In this document: one piece after another, positions 49,918 through 58,453 of the stretch
Layout: the number at the start of each line of letters is the position of its first letter
Position numbering within the stretch: the first letter of the stretch is position 1
Assembly (NCBI RefSeq): GCF_009933255.1
Contig: NZ_MAEI01000002.1
Coordinates: 124,001 to 188,000, forward strand
Source: Enterococcus diestrammenae
GTDB taxonomy: Bacteria; Bacillota; Bacilli; Lactobacillales; Enterococcaceae
Direction of reading: 5' to 3'
DNA: 64,000 nt
The notes under the pieces: model-generated
Told to the model about the DNA's origin: nothing
Databases searched by the model: none
The model's input: the letters and a program-made list of their open reading frames with translations, nothing else
Made by a program: the position numbers and the translations under genes

Positions 49918-50202
49918 CTACTGGGGAGGGTAACTGACGTCAAAACTTTTTCGTTCTTTAATCCGGGGATCATCATGGATTGTCAGGCGAGCTACCTTGC
50001 CAGCGGGAGAAGGGGAGTTGCGGACAGCAGTGATGAAATCCTCCAACACCTTATCTTCAGCAACGGCTTCAATACCCACTGAGCCGTCCGCTTCGTTCCA
50101 GACGGCCCCAGTGACGCCTAGTTGGTCAGCTACCATCTTAGTGGTGTAGCGAAAGCCAACACCTTGGACGCGCCCTGAGACGTTCATATGGACTTTTCTC
50201 AT
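49918..50202 (-). CDS. acyP: Acylphosphatase
   Basis: A 94-residue hydrolase of acyl phosphates with the full signature: GRVQGVGFRY (catalytic Arg18) and WNEADGSV (catalytic Asn36). The start has AGGTGT upstream. It is divergent from the rRNA methyltransferase gene, as is common in Firmicutes. Confidence 0.94.
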   Translation of the reverse strand: MRKVHMNVSGRVQGVGFRYTTKMVADQLGVTGAVWNEADGSVGIEAVAEDKVLEDFITAVRNSPSPAGKVARLTIHDDPRIKERKSFDVSYPPQ

Positions 50203-50285
50203 GATTAGACACCTCGCTTTTTCCTTTAGCTAACTTTATGATAGCGTTTTTTTCCGTAGCAAACAAGTGAAGCCTCCGGAAATTG

Positions 50286-50294
50286 TGCTATAAT
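50286..50294 (+). promoter_or_regulatory. Extended -10 promoter of the TrmH-family gene
   Basis: TGCTATAAT, 26 bp before the start codon; no clear -35. Confidence 0.65.
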
Positions 50295-50319
50295 GCAGGC
50301 AAAGAAATGGAGGATACCT

Positions 50320-51090
50320 ATGAAAGAGATTCAGGCAAGCAAAAATCCGCTGATTAAAGAGTTACGAAAACTCCATCAAAAAAAACATCGGGAGGAACAG
50401 GGACGCTATTTACTGGAAGGGTTTCATCTGGTAGAAGAAGCAGCACGTTGGGGAGAAACCTTAGAGCTGATTCTAGTTACTCAGCGGGGTCTGCGGGAAT
50501 GGGGGAGCTGGTTGGCTCGTCAAGGGGAAGAATCCTTGTATCAAGTATCCGATGAAGTCATGAGGAGTCTGTCTGATTTGCCTACGCCTCAAGGAATAAT
50601 GGCGGTGGTCAGCAAAAAAACGCAGATAATCACAGATTTCAGTGGCCGGTGGTTGCTACTGGATCGGGTCCAAGATCCCGGCAATGTAGGGACGATGGTG
50701 CGGACTGCAGATGCTGCCGGGTTTGCCGGTGTGGCTTTGGGAACCGGTTGTGCGGATCCCTACAGTACCAAAGTCTTGCGGAGTATGCAGGGGAGTAATT
50801 TTCATTTACCCCTTGTGAATGTCCAGTTGGAACAGCTGATTCCCCAGCTACAACAACTGAGTATCCCCGTCTATGGTACCGAGTTGAATGTGGATGCCAA
50901 ACCTTTTCAAGAGGTGAAGGTAACGGCGGATGTAGCGCTTTTGATGGGAAATGAAGGACAAGGCGTTGCGAAGGATTTGTTAAATATAACGGATTTTAAT
51001 CTTTATATTCCTATTTATGGAAAAGCAGAATCCTTAAATGTTGGCGTTGCAGCAGGGATTTTGATGTATCATTTTGCAGGTAGTCTTTAA
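50320..51090 (+). CDS. TrmH/SpoU family RNA methyltransferase
   Basis: A 256-residue SAM-dependent 2'-O-ribose methyltransferase with a trefoil-knot fold. It has an N-terminal substrate-binding part (1-95), motif 1 LLDRVQDPGNVGTMVRTADA, motif 2 LLMGNEGQG and motif 3 IPIYGKAESLNVGVAAGILMY. Homologues act on 23S rRNA or tRNA; the target is not predictable. I chose ATG 50320 behind ATGGAGG. Confidence 0.9.
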   Translation: MKEIQASKNPLIKELRKLHQKKHREEQGRYLLEGFHLVEEAARWGETLELILVTQRGLREWGSWLARQGEESLYQVSDEVMRSLSDLPTPQGIMAVVSKKTQIITDFSGRWLLLDRVQDPGNVGTMVRTADAAGFAGVALGTGCADPYSTKVLRSMQGSNFHLPLVNVQLEQLIPQLQQLSIPVYGTELNVDAKPFQEVKVTADVALLMGNEGQGVAKDLLNITDFNLYIPIYGKAESLNVGVAAGILMYHFAGSL

Positions 51091-51137
51091 AGATGTCTTA
51101 AGCTTAACGCTGTCTTACACTCCTGTAAGCTGAAGGG

Positions 51138-51146
51138 TGCTATAAT
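51138..51146 (+). promoter_or_regulatory. Extended -10 promoter of the HD-domain gene
   Basis: TGCTATAAT, 50 bp before the start codon. Confidence 0.65.
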
Positions 51147-51195
51147 GAATCCAGTTTCATAAGAGTACATTTAACCTAAAGGGGACGGCGACTTG

Positions 51196-51699
51196 ATGAC
51201 CGAAAAATGGCAAAATGATCCAGAATATATGAGCTACATCCAAGACTTATTAGCGACTGAAGCGGTTCAAAAACTAGCAAACTACACCCAACATGTGAAC
51301 TCCACTCGTTTGGAGCATTCTTTAAGCGTTTCATACAATAGTTATAAATTAGCTAAAAAATGGGGTGGCGATGCGAAAGCCACCGCACGAGCTGGTTTAC
51401 TTCACGATTTGTTTTATTATGACTGGCGTACGACGAAATTTGATGAAGGAAGCCACGCGTATATGCATCCACGGATTGCTGTAAAAAACGCGGAGAAGAT
51501 TACCGAGTTGTCAGATTTGGAACGAGACATCATCTTAAAACATATGTGGGGAGCAACTATTGCGCCACCGAAATACAAGGAAAGTTACATTGTCACATTG
51601 GTGGATAAATACTGTGCCATCAAAGAAGCTTCCGAACCAATGTTAGCCAGCTTCCAAAATAAATGGCATCAGTGGTTTCCTAAAAAACAATCCATCTAG
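51196..51699 (+). CDS. HD domain-containing hydrolase
   Basis: A 167-residue protein with an HD phosphohydrolase domain: the first His in RLEHSLSVS, the HD pair in AGLLHDLFYYD and a later conserved Asp (VDKYC). Likely a cytoplasmic phosphohydrolase; the substrate is unknown. ATG 51196 follows GGGGACGG; the TTG one codon earlier is also possible. A strong terminator follows. Confidence 0.83.
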   Translation: MTEKWQNDPEYMSYIQDLLATEAVQKLANYTQHVNSTRLEHSLSVSYNSYKLAKKWGGDAKATARAGLLHDLFYYDWRTTKFDEGSHAYMHPRIAVKNAEKITELSDLERDIILKHMWGATIAPPKYKESYIVTLVDKYCAIKEASEPMLASFQNKWHQWFPKKQSI

Positions 51700-51708
51700 T
51701 AATTTCAA

Positions 51709-51742
51709 AAACCCTGCTCACATCAGCTGAGCAGGGTTTTTT
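51709..51742 (+). terminator. Terminator of the HD-domain gene
   Basis: AAACCCTGCTCA (51709-51720) pairs exactly with TGAGCAGGGTTT (51728-51739), with T and A runs, so it may serve both convergent genes. Confidence 0.9.
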
Positions 51743-51757
51743 CGCTAAGCTAAGAAC

Positions 51758-52963
51758 TCAATTTACTAAAAGGCGAATCAAAGTAGCCGCCGTTGTCAAA
51801 CCGACAATTCCTCCCACCACCAACAAGTGGCGGCGTTTGTTCATCATGACAATGGCAACAAATTCGCGTAAAAAAGCATTTGGCAGATAATAAAAGGCGG
51901 TTTTCGCTCCGATGCCATCAGCCGCAAGACCGGCTTGGTTAGCGAAGATACCGGCGCGGAAAATATGATAGTTATTGGAACTAAAAATCGCTTTGTAGCC
52001 ATTAGGAGAATGTTCCTCCATGATTTTTTTGGAAAAGCGCATATTTTCTAGCGTCGTGGTGGATTGGTTTTCCAATAAAATATCACTTTCTGGAATTCCT
52101 TGACTTAGCGCATAGTTCTTCATTGCTTGAGCTTCGGAAATTTTTTCATCAGGACCTTGCCCACCAGACATCAACAGCTTGGCCCGTTTGCCTTTCGCCT
52201 TTTGCTGTGCCTGATAAAAATGAATGGCCGCGTCAATTCGTCTTGCCAGTAATGGTGTGACTTTTTCACCATTCAGTAAGCCAGCGCCTAAAACCATCAC
52301 GTAATCTTGATCGTATCGAGGATGGTTAAACTGGTACAGCAGCGAAATGGTCAAGAAGTTAAAGAAAACCAGAAAGAAATAACCCATAATTAAAGGCAAG
52401 CAACTCAAGAAGCCACTAAGCCACAGGGGAAGCTGTTGAGCGATAAAATGATCATAGACCAGATAGACCGTCAAAAAAATAGCTAACAACAAGGTTAACA
52501 AGTTTGCCAGGGAATGGGATTCTTTTTTCATCACCACGATGGCGTTCCAATAGAGAAAAATCAACAAGGCAGCAATTCCAAAAAACACAATGAGTAAAAA
52601 AGCAACTAAGACGACTGCCAATAAGCCCCCGACGATGATACTGGTGGTGGTAAAGATATTGTAAAGTAAATACCCACCGAACACGATGATGAAGAGATTG
52701 AATAAGAAGCCGTTGAGCAAACGTGCTTTGCTACGAAAATAAGATTGCAAAAAGAGCCCTAAAAAAAGTAGTGGAATCACAACAAAAAAAGAGCCTTTAG
52801 GAATTTCAATCGCTGCCAAATAGACAAATAGGCTAGCTAAAGACCAGATACAACAGAAAAAGAAAATATCCGGATCATCTGTTTTACGCCGCCAAAAATA
52901 GACTGTCAGATTTCCCACAATAAAAACAATGGCATAGATAATTTCCGGAATAAAGTTTGACAT
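51758..52963 (-). CDS. YdcF/DUF218 family membrane protein
   Basis: A 401-residue protein with about seven N-terminal transmembrane helices (1-210), a DUF218 (YdcF-like) domain (about 220-360) containing VMVLGAGLLNGEKVTPLLARRID and LLMSGGQGPDE, and a final helix. SanA/YdcF proteins are linked to envelope biogenesis and vancomycin sensitivity, but the biochemical role is unknown. Confidence 0.85.
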   Translation of the reverse strand: MSNFIPEIIYAIVFIVGNLTVYFWRRKTDDPDIFFFCCIWSLASLFVYLAAIEIPKGSFFVVIPLLFLGLFLQSYFRSKARLLNGFLFNLFIIVFGGYLLYNIFTTTSIIVGGLLAVVLVAFLLIVFFGIAALLIFLYWNAIVVMKKESHSLANLLTLLLAIFLTVYLVYDHFIAQQLPLWLSGFLSCLPLIMGYFFLVFFNFLTISLLYQFNHPRYDQDYVMVLGAGLLNGEKVTPLLARRIDAAIHFYQAQQKAKGKRAKLLMSGGQGPDEKISEAQAMKNYALSQGIPESDILLENQSTTTLENMRFSKKIMEEHSPNGYKAIFSSNNYHIFRAGIFANQAGLAADGIGAKTAFYYLPNAFLREFVAIVMMNKRRHLLVVGGIVGLTTAATLIRLLVN

Positions 52964-53224
52964 ACCAGTGTCCCCCTAACAAATTCAAAAAAAGTAGTAC
53001 TAAAGAATTTCGTTTCGTTATTATTTACTCCCTAGTATAGCAAATTTTAGCAGTTTTTCCTGAAAAATGAGTCAGACTACGAAAAGTTGTGGGATTAAGG
53101 TACAATAGAAGAAAGCCTGAAATACTTTGACGAAGGTCATGCCGGAAAAGCTAGCTGGGGGACTGAGGATGAGTGCTAGCAGCAAAACGGGAGGGGATGA
53201 GCAAAGTTGTTAGGAGGAGCTAAG

Positions 53225-53725
53225 ATGAAGTTTGGTGAGGTTCAAAAGGTTCGCTTACCGGCCTTTACAGTAATTGGAAAATTAGGAGAAGGTTTGGCAA
53301 CGGAGGGATCCTCTTGGGTACCGCCTTTGTGGGAAGCTGCCAATGCTCGTTTTGATGAACTGGGAGAGGTACTGGAGCCGGATATGTTGACAGATCTCCA
53401 GCTATGGGGAATGATGAGTGATACCACCGCTTGGTTACGACCTTGGCAAGAAGTTGGCTATTATTTGGCAGGCTTGGCCGTACCTAGTGATACTCCAACA
53501 CCGGTGGACTGGTACCGTTGGGATATGCCAGCGATGGAGTATTTAATCGTCAAGACCAACAGTCAAGAGCTAAACACCATGACGGAAAAAATGCTAACAG
53601 AGATTCTTCCTCAACAAGGTGAAGAATTAGTAGCAGCGATTCAAGAATATTACGAACCGGACTTTGAAGCCGGGGAAGTCGTCTTGTATTTTCCAACAAA
53701 AATAATTACAGCCAAAGAAGACTGA
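53225..53725 (+). CDS. GyrI-like effector-binding domain protein
   Basis: A 166-residue protein made of one AraC-effector-binding (GyrI-like/SOUL-like) domain without a DNA-binding part; AFTVIGKLGEG and the DWYRWDMPAMEYLIVKT segment fit this fold. Such stand-alone domains may bind small hydrophobic compounds. ATG 53225 follows TTAGGAGGAG. An 8-codon open frame starting at 53198 ends just before it. Confidence 0.7.
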   Translation: MKFGEVQKVRLPAFTVIGKLGEGLATEGSSWVPPLWEAANARFDELGEVLEPDMLTDLQLWGMMSDTTAWLRPWQEVGYYLAGLAVPSDTPTPVDWYRWDMPAMEYLIVKTNSQELNTMTEKMLTEILPQQGEELVAAIQEYYEPDFEAGEVVLYFPTKIITAKED

Positions 53726-53755
53726 GACGCTTTAAAGTTTCAGTCTTCTTTTTTA
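53716..53755 (+). terminator. Terminator of the GyrI-like gene
   Basis: AGAAGACTGA (53716-53725, including the stop codon) pairs with TCAGTCTTCT (53740-53749), followed by T. Confidence 0.85.
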
Positions 53756-53912
53756 GAGATTCGGGTCTGATAAATGTAAGCTAGTAAAAGATGTAATTTA
53801 GCCCCAGACCAATCTGTCTCCGCTAAATCGCATCGTTATCACTGAGGCGGTGGGGGTGGTAACGCTAAAAAGATTACTAGACTTAAGATAAAGGTGACAT
53901 CAGCGTGCATTA

Positions 53913-53945
53913 AAAAAACCGGGTAGCAAGGCCACCCGGTTTTTT
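53913..53945 (-). terminator. Terminator of dacA
   Basis: AAAAAACCGGGT (53913-53924) and ACCCGGTTTTTT (53934-53945) form a perfect stem with T runs on both strands. Confidence 0.9.
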
Positions 53946-53956
53946 GCATCTGACTT

Positions 53957-55261
53957 TTAGAATAAGTTAGTAAAGAAGTTTTTGATATTTCGCCCTAAAA
54001 TCACAAAGAAATTGGCTTTTGCCACACTTTTAGCTACGATGATTTCTGAGCTATGGCTGGTATCATCGACATAACCCAACGTATCTTCGGCTAAGGCCAC
54101 AGTGGCAGTTCCTAATTTGGTTCCTTTGTTGACTGGTGCTTCTAGTTCTTTGTCTTTGGCTTCTTTATTCAATTGGGGGGTGAGGGTTAATTTGGTCTTA
54201 TCCATATCTTTGCGAACCCACAAAGTTACCGCATCTTTTAAGACGACTTTGGTAGTTAACTCTTCCCCATCTTTGACTGCAATGGTCCTCATATCTGGCA
54301 ATTGGCTATCAGCAGGTAAGACTTCTTCTTGTTTCCAATTGGCATAAGTATAATCCATTAATTTGCTGGTTTCCACAAAGCGAGCGCTAGGATCAGATTC
54401 ATGGTTGGTAGCATTGAGGACGACGGTGATAATCCGTTGCCCGTCTTTCACCATCGTTCCTACAAAACAGGCACCGGCTAAATCAGTGGTCCCAGTCTTC
54501 AAGCCATCGACGCCTTCTTTGTAGTTCAAAAAGCCAGGTAACATCCAGTTCCAGTTCACCATTTCTACTTGGGAAGTGGTCCCTTCACCAAAGACTTTTG
54601 TTGGTGTTTTGGAAGTTTCTAGGATTTCAGGAAAATCGGTAATTAGATGACGAGCCACGATGGCGACATCTTTGGCCGACATGAGGTTTTCATCTTTGCT
54701 AGAGGTGCCTGGATAAATATTGTCACCTAAGTAGCTATTGTTAAGCCCAGAAGCATTGACTAAAGTCGCATCGGTGATTCCCCAAGATTCGACTTTCGCC
54801 CGCATCAGATCAACAAACTCAGGCTCACTACCAGCAATTTTTTCGGCCAGCGCCACGATGGCGGCATTCCCAGAGGCGATGATACTGGCTTCAAAAAGCT
54901 CCTTAACCGTATAATCTTCGCCGGCATTTAACGCCACATTGGAAAGGTCAGGGGCGACACTCAAGGCAGCGACATCTTCGGAAATCGTTACGGGATCATC
55001 CCAATTCAGTTTGCCATCCTTGATTTGTTCCTCAACTAGGTAAAGACCGATTGTTTTGGTGATGGAAGCAATTCCCATCGGGGTATCCGCATCTTGATTG
55101 TAAAAGATTTTACCAGTTTCCGCATCAATAGCGATAGCTGCTTTGGCCGCCACTGAAAAATTACTTTCCGCCGCTTGAGCAGCAGATGAAAAACTTAGAC
55201 CAGAAACAGCCAAAAGTAAGGCCATGATTGGCATTAAAAAACGACGAACACGATTTGTCAT
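53957..55261 (-). CDS. dacA: D-alanyl-D-alanine carboxypeptidase (PBP5 type)
   Basis: A 434-residue low-molecular-weight penicillin-binding protein that trims pentapeptide side chains of peptidoglycan. A signal peptide (about 1-30, ending AAQAAE) precedes the peptidase S11 domain with Ser66-x-x-Lys69 (SITK), SGN (ASGNAAIVAL) and KTG (LKTGTTD). A PBP5 C-terminal domain and an amphipathic membrane-anchoring tail (FFVILGRNIKNFFTNLF) follow. Confidence 0.94.
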   Translation of the reverse strand: MTNRVRRFLMPIMALLLAVSGLSFSSAAQAAESNFSVAAKAAIAIDAETGKIFYNQDADTPMGIASITKTIGLYLVEEQIKDGKLNWDDPVTISEDVAALSVAPDLSNVALNAGEDYTVKELFEASIIASGNAAIVALAEKIAGSEPEFVDLMRAKVESWGITDATLVNASGLNNSYLGDNIYPGTSSKDENLMSAKDVAIVARHLITDFPEILETSKTPTKVFGEGTTSQVEMVNWNWMLPGFLNYKEGVDGLKTGTTDLAGACFVGTMVKDGQRIITVVLNATNHESDPSARFVETSKLMDYTYANWKQEEVLPADSQLPDMRTIAVKDGEELTTKVVLKDAVTLWVRKDMDKTKLTLTPQLNKEAKDKELEAPVNKGTKLGTATVALAEDTLGYVDDTSHSSEIIVAKSVAKANFFVILGRNIKNFFTNLF

Positions 55262-55615
55262 ATTGAAGCTCCTATCTTTGTAAAAAGGTTTTTGTCATAT
55301 TCAAAACCAAAGTTTAACAAAGATTTTAGTCAGTTTCAATCGTTGAAAGGTGAGTTTAATAAATTCTCACAGGAGGATTCAACTAACATGGACAGCTAAA
55401 ACAAATCGATGCCAGCAAAAAGCTGCGTATTAGCAATCAAAAAACTGATCAAACATGATAGGATCGTTGATTAGGGCATTGTTCTGAGGAAATTTTGGGA
55501 ATGCTTTGATAAAAGCTTTAATCATACAAGTCAGTTAATCTCTGGGCTGTCCAAATCAAGCATAACGCGGCTAGTTGCAGACTTTTAAGGAGTAGAGGGA
55601 TAGGTAGGCTTAAGC
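55262..55615. other. Long intergenic region upstream of dacA
   Basis: No frame with a ribosome binding site and no recognised RNA. A possible minus-strand dacA promoter (TTGAAA, 17 bp, TAAACT on the complement, near 55310-55345) is the only signal. The rest up to 55800 is taken by repeats. Confidence 0.45.
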
Positions 55616-55660
55616 TCATCTTAGTCTATAAAACCGGTGGATCTTGCTACCGGAGAATCC
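55616..55660 (-). repeat. Dispersed intergenic repeat R2, partial copy 3
   Basis: On the minus strand, GGATTCTCCGGTAGCAAG matches GGCATTCTCCGGAAGCAAG at 3052-3070, and TTTTATAGACTAAG matches 2986-2999. The order of the two pieces differs from copy 1. Confidence 0.45.
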
Positions 55661-55689
55661 TTCAGGTAGTAGTGGGACTGATAACTCAA

Positions 55690-55806
55690 TTTCTCGGGCG
55701 CTAAATTTCACCTTTTTCGTGATATCAAAATGACGGTATGATCCGCCACTTAATTTCTGATACAACAGCTTTTTGGAGTATAATTTTTTATAGGTTCTTT
55801 CTCTAC
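55690..55806 (-). repeat. Dispersed intergenic repeat R1, copy C
   Basis: On the minus strand it shows, in order, the same blocks as copies A and B: GTAGAGAAAGAACCTATAAAA, GTATCAGAAATTAAGTGGC, ATACCGTCATTTTGAT and CACGAAAAAGGTGAAATT. The 16-bp block 55724-55739 is identical to copy A. Confidence 0.65.
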
Positions 55807-55808
55807 AA

Positions 55809-55837
55809 AAAACTGCCCTATCAAATAGGGCAGTTTT
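55809..55837 (-). terminator. Terminator of the 50-residue membrane protein gene
   Basis: AAAACTGCCCTA (55809-55820) and TAGGGCAGTTTT (55826-55837) are exact reverse complements around a 5-base loop. Confidence 0.88.
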
Positions 55838-55863
55838 GACTGAGTATTGTTCTGGAAGGTTAG

Positions 55864-56016
55864 TTAGTGACGTCGCTCACAGTCGTCCTTGATACGAACG
55901 GGTACTTTTTCCATCTGGTTTTCGGCGGAAATATATTGAACGACTGCAAAAGCCGAAACTCCTAAAATGACTAACAACGACAGCAAAGAAAACAAGGTAA
56001 TTAAAGTCATAAACAT
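55864..56016 (-). CDS. Small single-pass membrane protein, unknown function
   Basis: A 50-residue protein with one transmembrane helix (about residues 3-27, rich in Leu, Ile, Val) and a charged C-terminus ending DDCERRH. I do not recognise a family. Support as a gene comes from an AAAGGAGG ribosome binding site nine bases before the ATG at 56016 and a dedicated perfect terminator 27 bp after the stop. An in-frame start at 56061 lacks a ribosome binding site. Confidence 0.65.
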   Translation of the reverse strand: MFMTLITLFSLLSLLVILGVSAFAVVQYISAENQMEKVPVRIKDDCERRH

Positions 56017-56130
56017 AGCAAAAACCTCCTTTTTCGGTTTGTATATGCATACTTTAAACAATAGTAGATGACGAATTTGATTACAATTTAATTATAACAG
56101 TTATTTCACTTTGGCAAAAACAATATGCCT

Positions 56131-56490
56131 TCATTCTGCAGTGACTGGTGTGAGAGGATAGCTGGTACCATCTGTTTCATCATAAAAGGTCAGCTTGTCA
56201 CCTTTTTTCTCAAAAATAATGTGGTAGCCCATTTTGTCCAAAAAAACCAGTCGGTGGGGGGACAATTCCACGATGGCGACAGGTTCCGGTCGATCTTGAA
56301 AAAGTAATTGGTATTCCGGAGTGACGGAGACGACGACTTCTGGTTGGCGATTATTTTTTTGATAGCGCCAGGTACCGACATAGTCATGATAATAATTGGT
56401 AATAGGTTGTTTTTTGTGTCTGACCACTAACGAACTCACCACCCCAGTAATTACCGAAATGCCCAACAGGATTGGAAATCGTTTTTTCAA
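56131..56490 (-). CDS. DUF4828-like membrane-anchored protein
   Basis: A 119-residue protein with an N-terminal hydrophobic segment (about 5-22, signal anchor) and a beta-rich domain containing YVGTWRYQKN and HRLVFLDKMGYHIIFEKKGDKLTFYDE. This resembles DUF4828 of Lactobacillales, whose function is unknown. The start is TTG with GAGGTGG upstream on the minus strand. It is divergent from sfsA. Confidence 0.7.
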   Translation of the reverse strand: MKKRFPILLGISVITGVVSSLVVRHKKQPITNYYHDYVGTWRYQKNNRQPEVVVSVTPEYQLLFQDRPEPVAIVELSPHRLVFLDKMGYHIIFEKKGDKLTFYDETDGTSYPLTPVTAE

Positions 56491-56609
56491 CTAACCACCT
56501 CAGTTCTTTTTTGAAAGTATAGCATAACAAAAATTCAAAGCCCTCGGTCTTAGGGTGGATTTTAACAAGTCTTTAGCTTTTTATGGTAGTATTTTGACAG
56601 GTGAATAAA

Positions 56610-57356
56610 ATGAAATACGAAAATACGTTGACAGCCCACTTTATTATAAGAGAAAATCGCTTTATCGCCCGCTGTCGTCTAGCTGACGGCAAAGAAGTCG
56701 TGGTGCATGTGAAAAATACTGGACGAGGCAAGGAACTATTATTACCAGAAGCCTTGGTAGTGTTGCAATACTGCCCCAGTCCAACACGTAAGACGAGCTA
56801 CGATTTATTAGCTGTTCAAAAAGGTCAGCAGTGGATCAACATTGATAGTCAGCTGCCGAATAAATTAGCTTTGGAAGGTTTGCTCAATCAGCGAATTGAC
56901 TTACCGGGAGTAAGTGGCGACTTGACTTTAATTAAGCCGGAAGTCACCTTTGAACACTCTAAGTTCGATCTGTATTTTGAAACAGCTAGCAATCAACGGG
57001 GCTTTATCGAAGTCAAGGGGATGACCCTAGAGAATCAAGAAATTGGCGCTTTTCCGGATGCGCCGACGCTTCGGGGGCAAAAACATGTGCGGGAGTTGAC
57101 GGATAGTCGTCAAGCCGGCTACCTTAGCTATGTCTTATTTGTTATCCAGTTTCAACAGGTACAACTGGCAACGATTCACACAGCGATGCAGCCAGCCCTG
57201 CGAGAAGCGGTAGCCAGGGCTCAAGTTAATGGGGTAGAAGTGCTGGCTTACAACTGTCAAGTCAGCCCAGAGGAAGTGATTATTGATCAAAAAATTCCTT
57301 TTGAGCTGGATTACCCCTTTGTTGACCCTAATGAACCCCCAGCTAGTACCCGCTAA
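56610..57356 (+). CDS. sfsA: SfsA family protein
   Basis: A 248-residue homologue of the sugar fermentation stimulation protein, which has an N-terminal OB-like part and a nuclease-like C-terminal domain. VHVKNTGRGKELL and GFIEVKGMTLE...AFPDAPTLRGQKHVREL are family signatures. The family's role is unclear. ATG 56610 follows AGGTGA; GTG 56601 in frame is less well spaced. Confidence 0.9.
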   Translation: MKYENTLTAHFIIRENRFIARCRLADGKEVVVHVKNTGRGKELLLPEALVVLQYCPSPTRKTSYDLLAVQKGQQWINIDSQLPNKLALEGLLNQRIDLPGVSGDLTLIKPEVTFEHSKFDLYFETASNQRGFIEVKGMTLENQEIGAFPDAPTLRGQKHVRELTDSRQAGYLSYVLFVIQFQQVQLATIHTAMQPALREAVARAQVNGVEVLAYNCQVSPEEVIIDQKIPFELDYPFVDPNEPPASTR

Positions 57357-57415
57357 AAGGACATCCGCTTGCTAACTAGTTAAAGAGAAGAGTATGTACG
57401 AGGAGGGAAAGGAAC

Positions 57416-58453
57416 ATGTTAAATTTAGGTGTAATTGGGACCAATTGGATCAGCCATCAGTTTGTTGCAGCTGCGATTGCCAGCAAAGAGTATCGTTTGA
57501 CGGGAGTGTATTCCCGCAAAGAGGCCACTGCTCAAAAATTTGGGGAAAAGTATGAAGGAGACATTCGCTATTATACGGATATGACACAGTTTTTAGCGGA
57601 TCCCGCGATTCAGGTATTGTATATTGCCTCCCCCAATAGCTTGCACTATGCACAAGCAAAAGCCGCGATTTTGGCTGGCAAACACGTCATCGTGGAAAAA
57701 CCAGCTTTTTCGACGCCGACTGAAATGGCAGATATTATCGAATGTGCCAATCAAAAAGGGGTCTTTTATTTTGAAGCAGCACGGAATCTTCACGAAAAGG
57801 CTTTTCAAAAAATTGCCGACTTTTTACCGTTACCCGATCAGATTTTAGGGGCGAACTTTACGTACATGAAGTATTCCTCTCGTTACGACGCTGTTTTAGC
57901 CGGGGGGGAACCGAATATTTTCTCACCACATTTTTCGGGGGGCTCGGTGCAAGACTTAGGGGTTTATCCACTTTACGCGGCGCTGGGATGGTTTGGAATG
58001 CCACAATCCGTCCATTACTTTGCTCGTAAAATCGCAACAGGCGTCGATGGGATGGGGACGATTATTTTACGCTATGATTCTTTTGACGTTACCATCCAAC
58101 AAGGAAAAATTGCTGATTCTTTTTTACCATCAGAAATTTACTTAACAGATGGCACTTTGCTATTAAGTGGTATCAATGCTTTCGATTCAGTCGTGTTTTA
58201 TCAACGAAAAACCGGCGAAAAGCAAGTCATCCCCGTGACAGCCTTGTCAAATCCGATGATTGAAGAAGCGAGCGCCTTTGCCAACATCATGAAAAATCCT
58301 ACCAATCCTCAGTTGGGCCTGCAATACGAGGAATGGGTGGAGCTTTCCCGCAATATCAATCAAGTCATCTATAAATTACGTCAACAAGCCGGTGTGGTGT
58401 TTGACGCCGATTTAAAAACATCAGAAAATGAGGTCGACCATGATTCAAACTAA
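57416..58453 (+). CDS. Gfo/Idh/MocA family oxidoreductase
   Basis: A 345-residue NAD(P)-dependent oxidoreductase. The Rossmann motif is LGVIGTNWISHQ (3-14), where the usual third Gly is replaced; YIASPNSLH and the conserved VEKPAF follow. The C-terminal GFO/IDH domain contains GGSVQDLGVYPLYAAL. The substrate, probably a sugar derivative, is unknown. It overlaps the DEAD-box gene by 14 bp. Confidence 0.87.
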   Translation: MLNLGVIGTNWISHQFVAAAIASKEYRLTGVYSRKEATAQKFGEKYEGDIRYYTDMTQFLADPAIQVLYIASPNSLHYAQAKAAILAGKHVIVEKPAFSTPTEMADIIECANQKGVFYFEAARNLHEKAFQKIADFLPLPDQILGANFTYMKYSSRYDAVLAGGEPNIFSPHFSGGSVQDLGVYPLYAALGWFGMPQSVHYFARKIATGVDGMGTIILRYDSFDVTIQQGKIADSFLPSEIYLTDGTLLLSGINAFDSVVFYQRKTGEKQVIPVTALSNPMIEEASAFANIMKNPTNPQLGLQYEEWVELSRNINQVIYKLRQQAGVVFDADLKTSENEVDHDSN

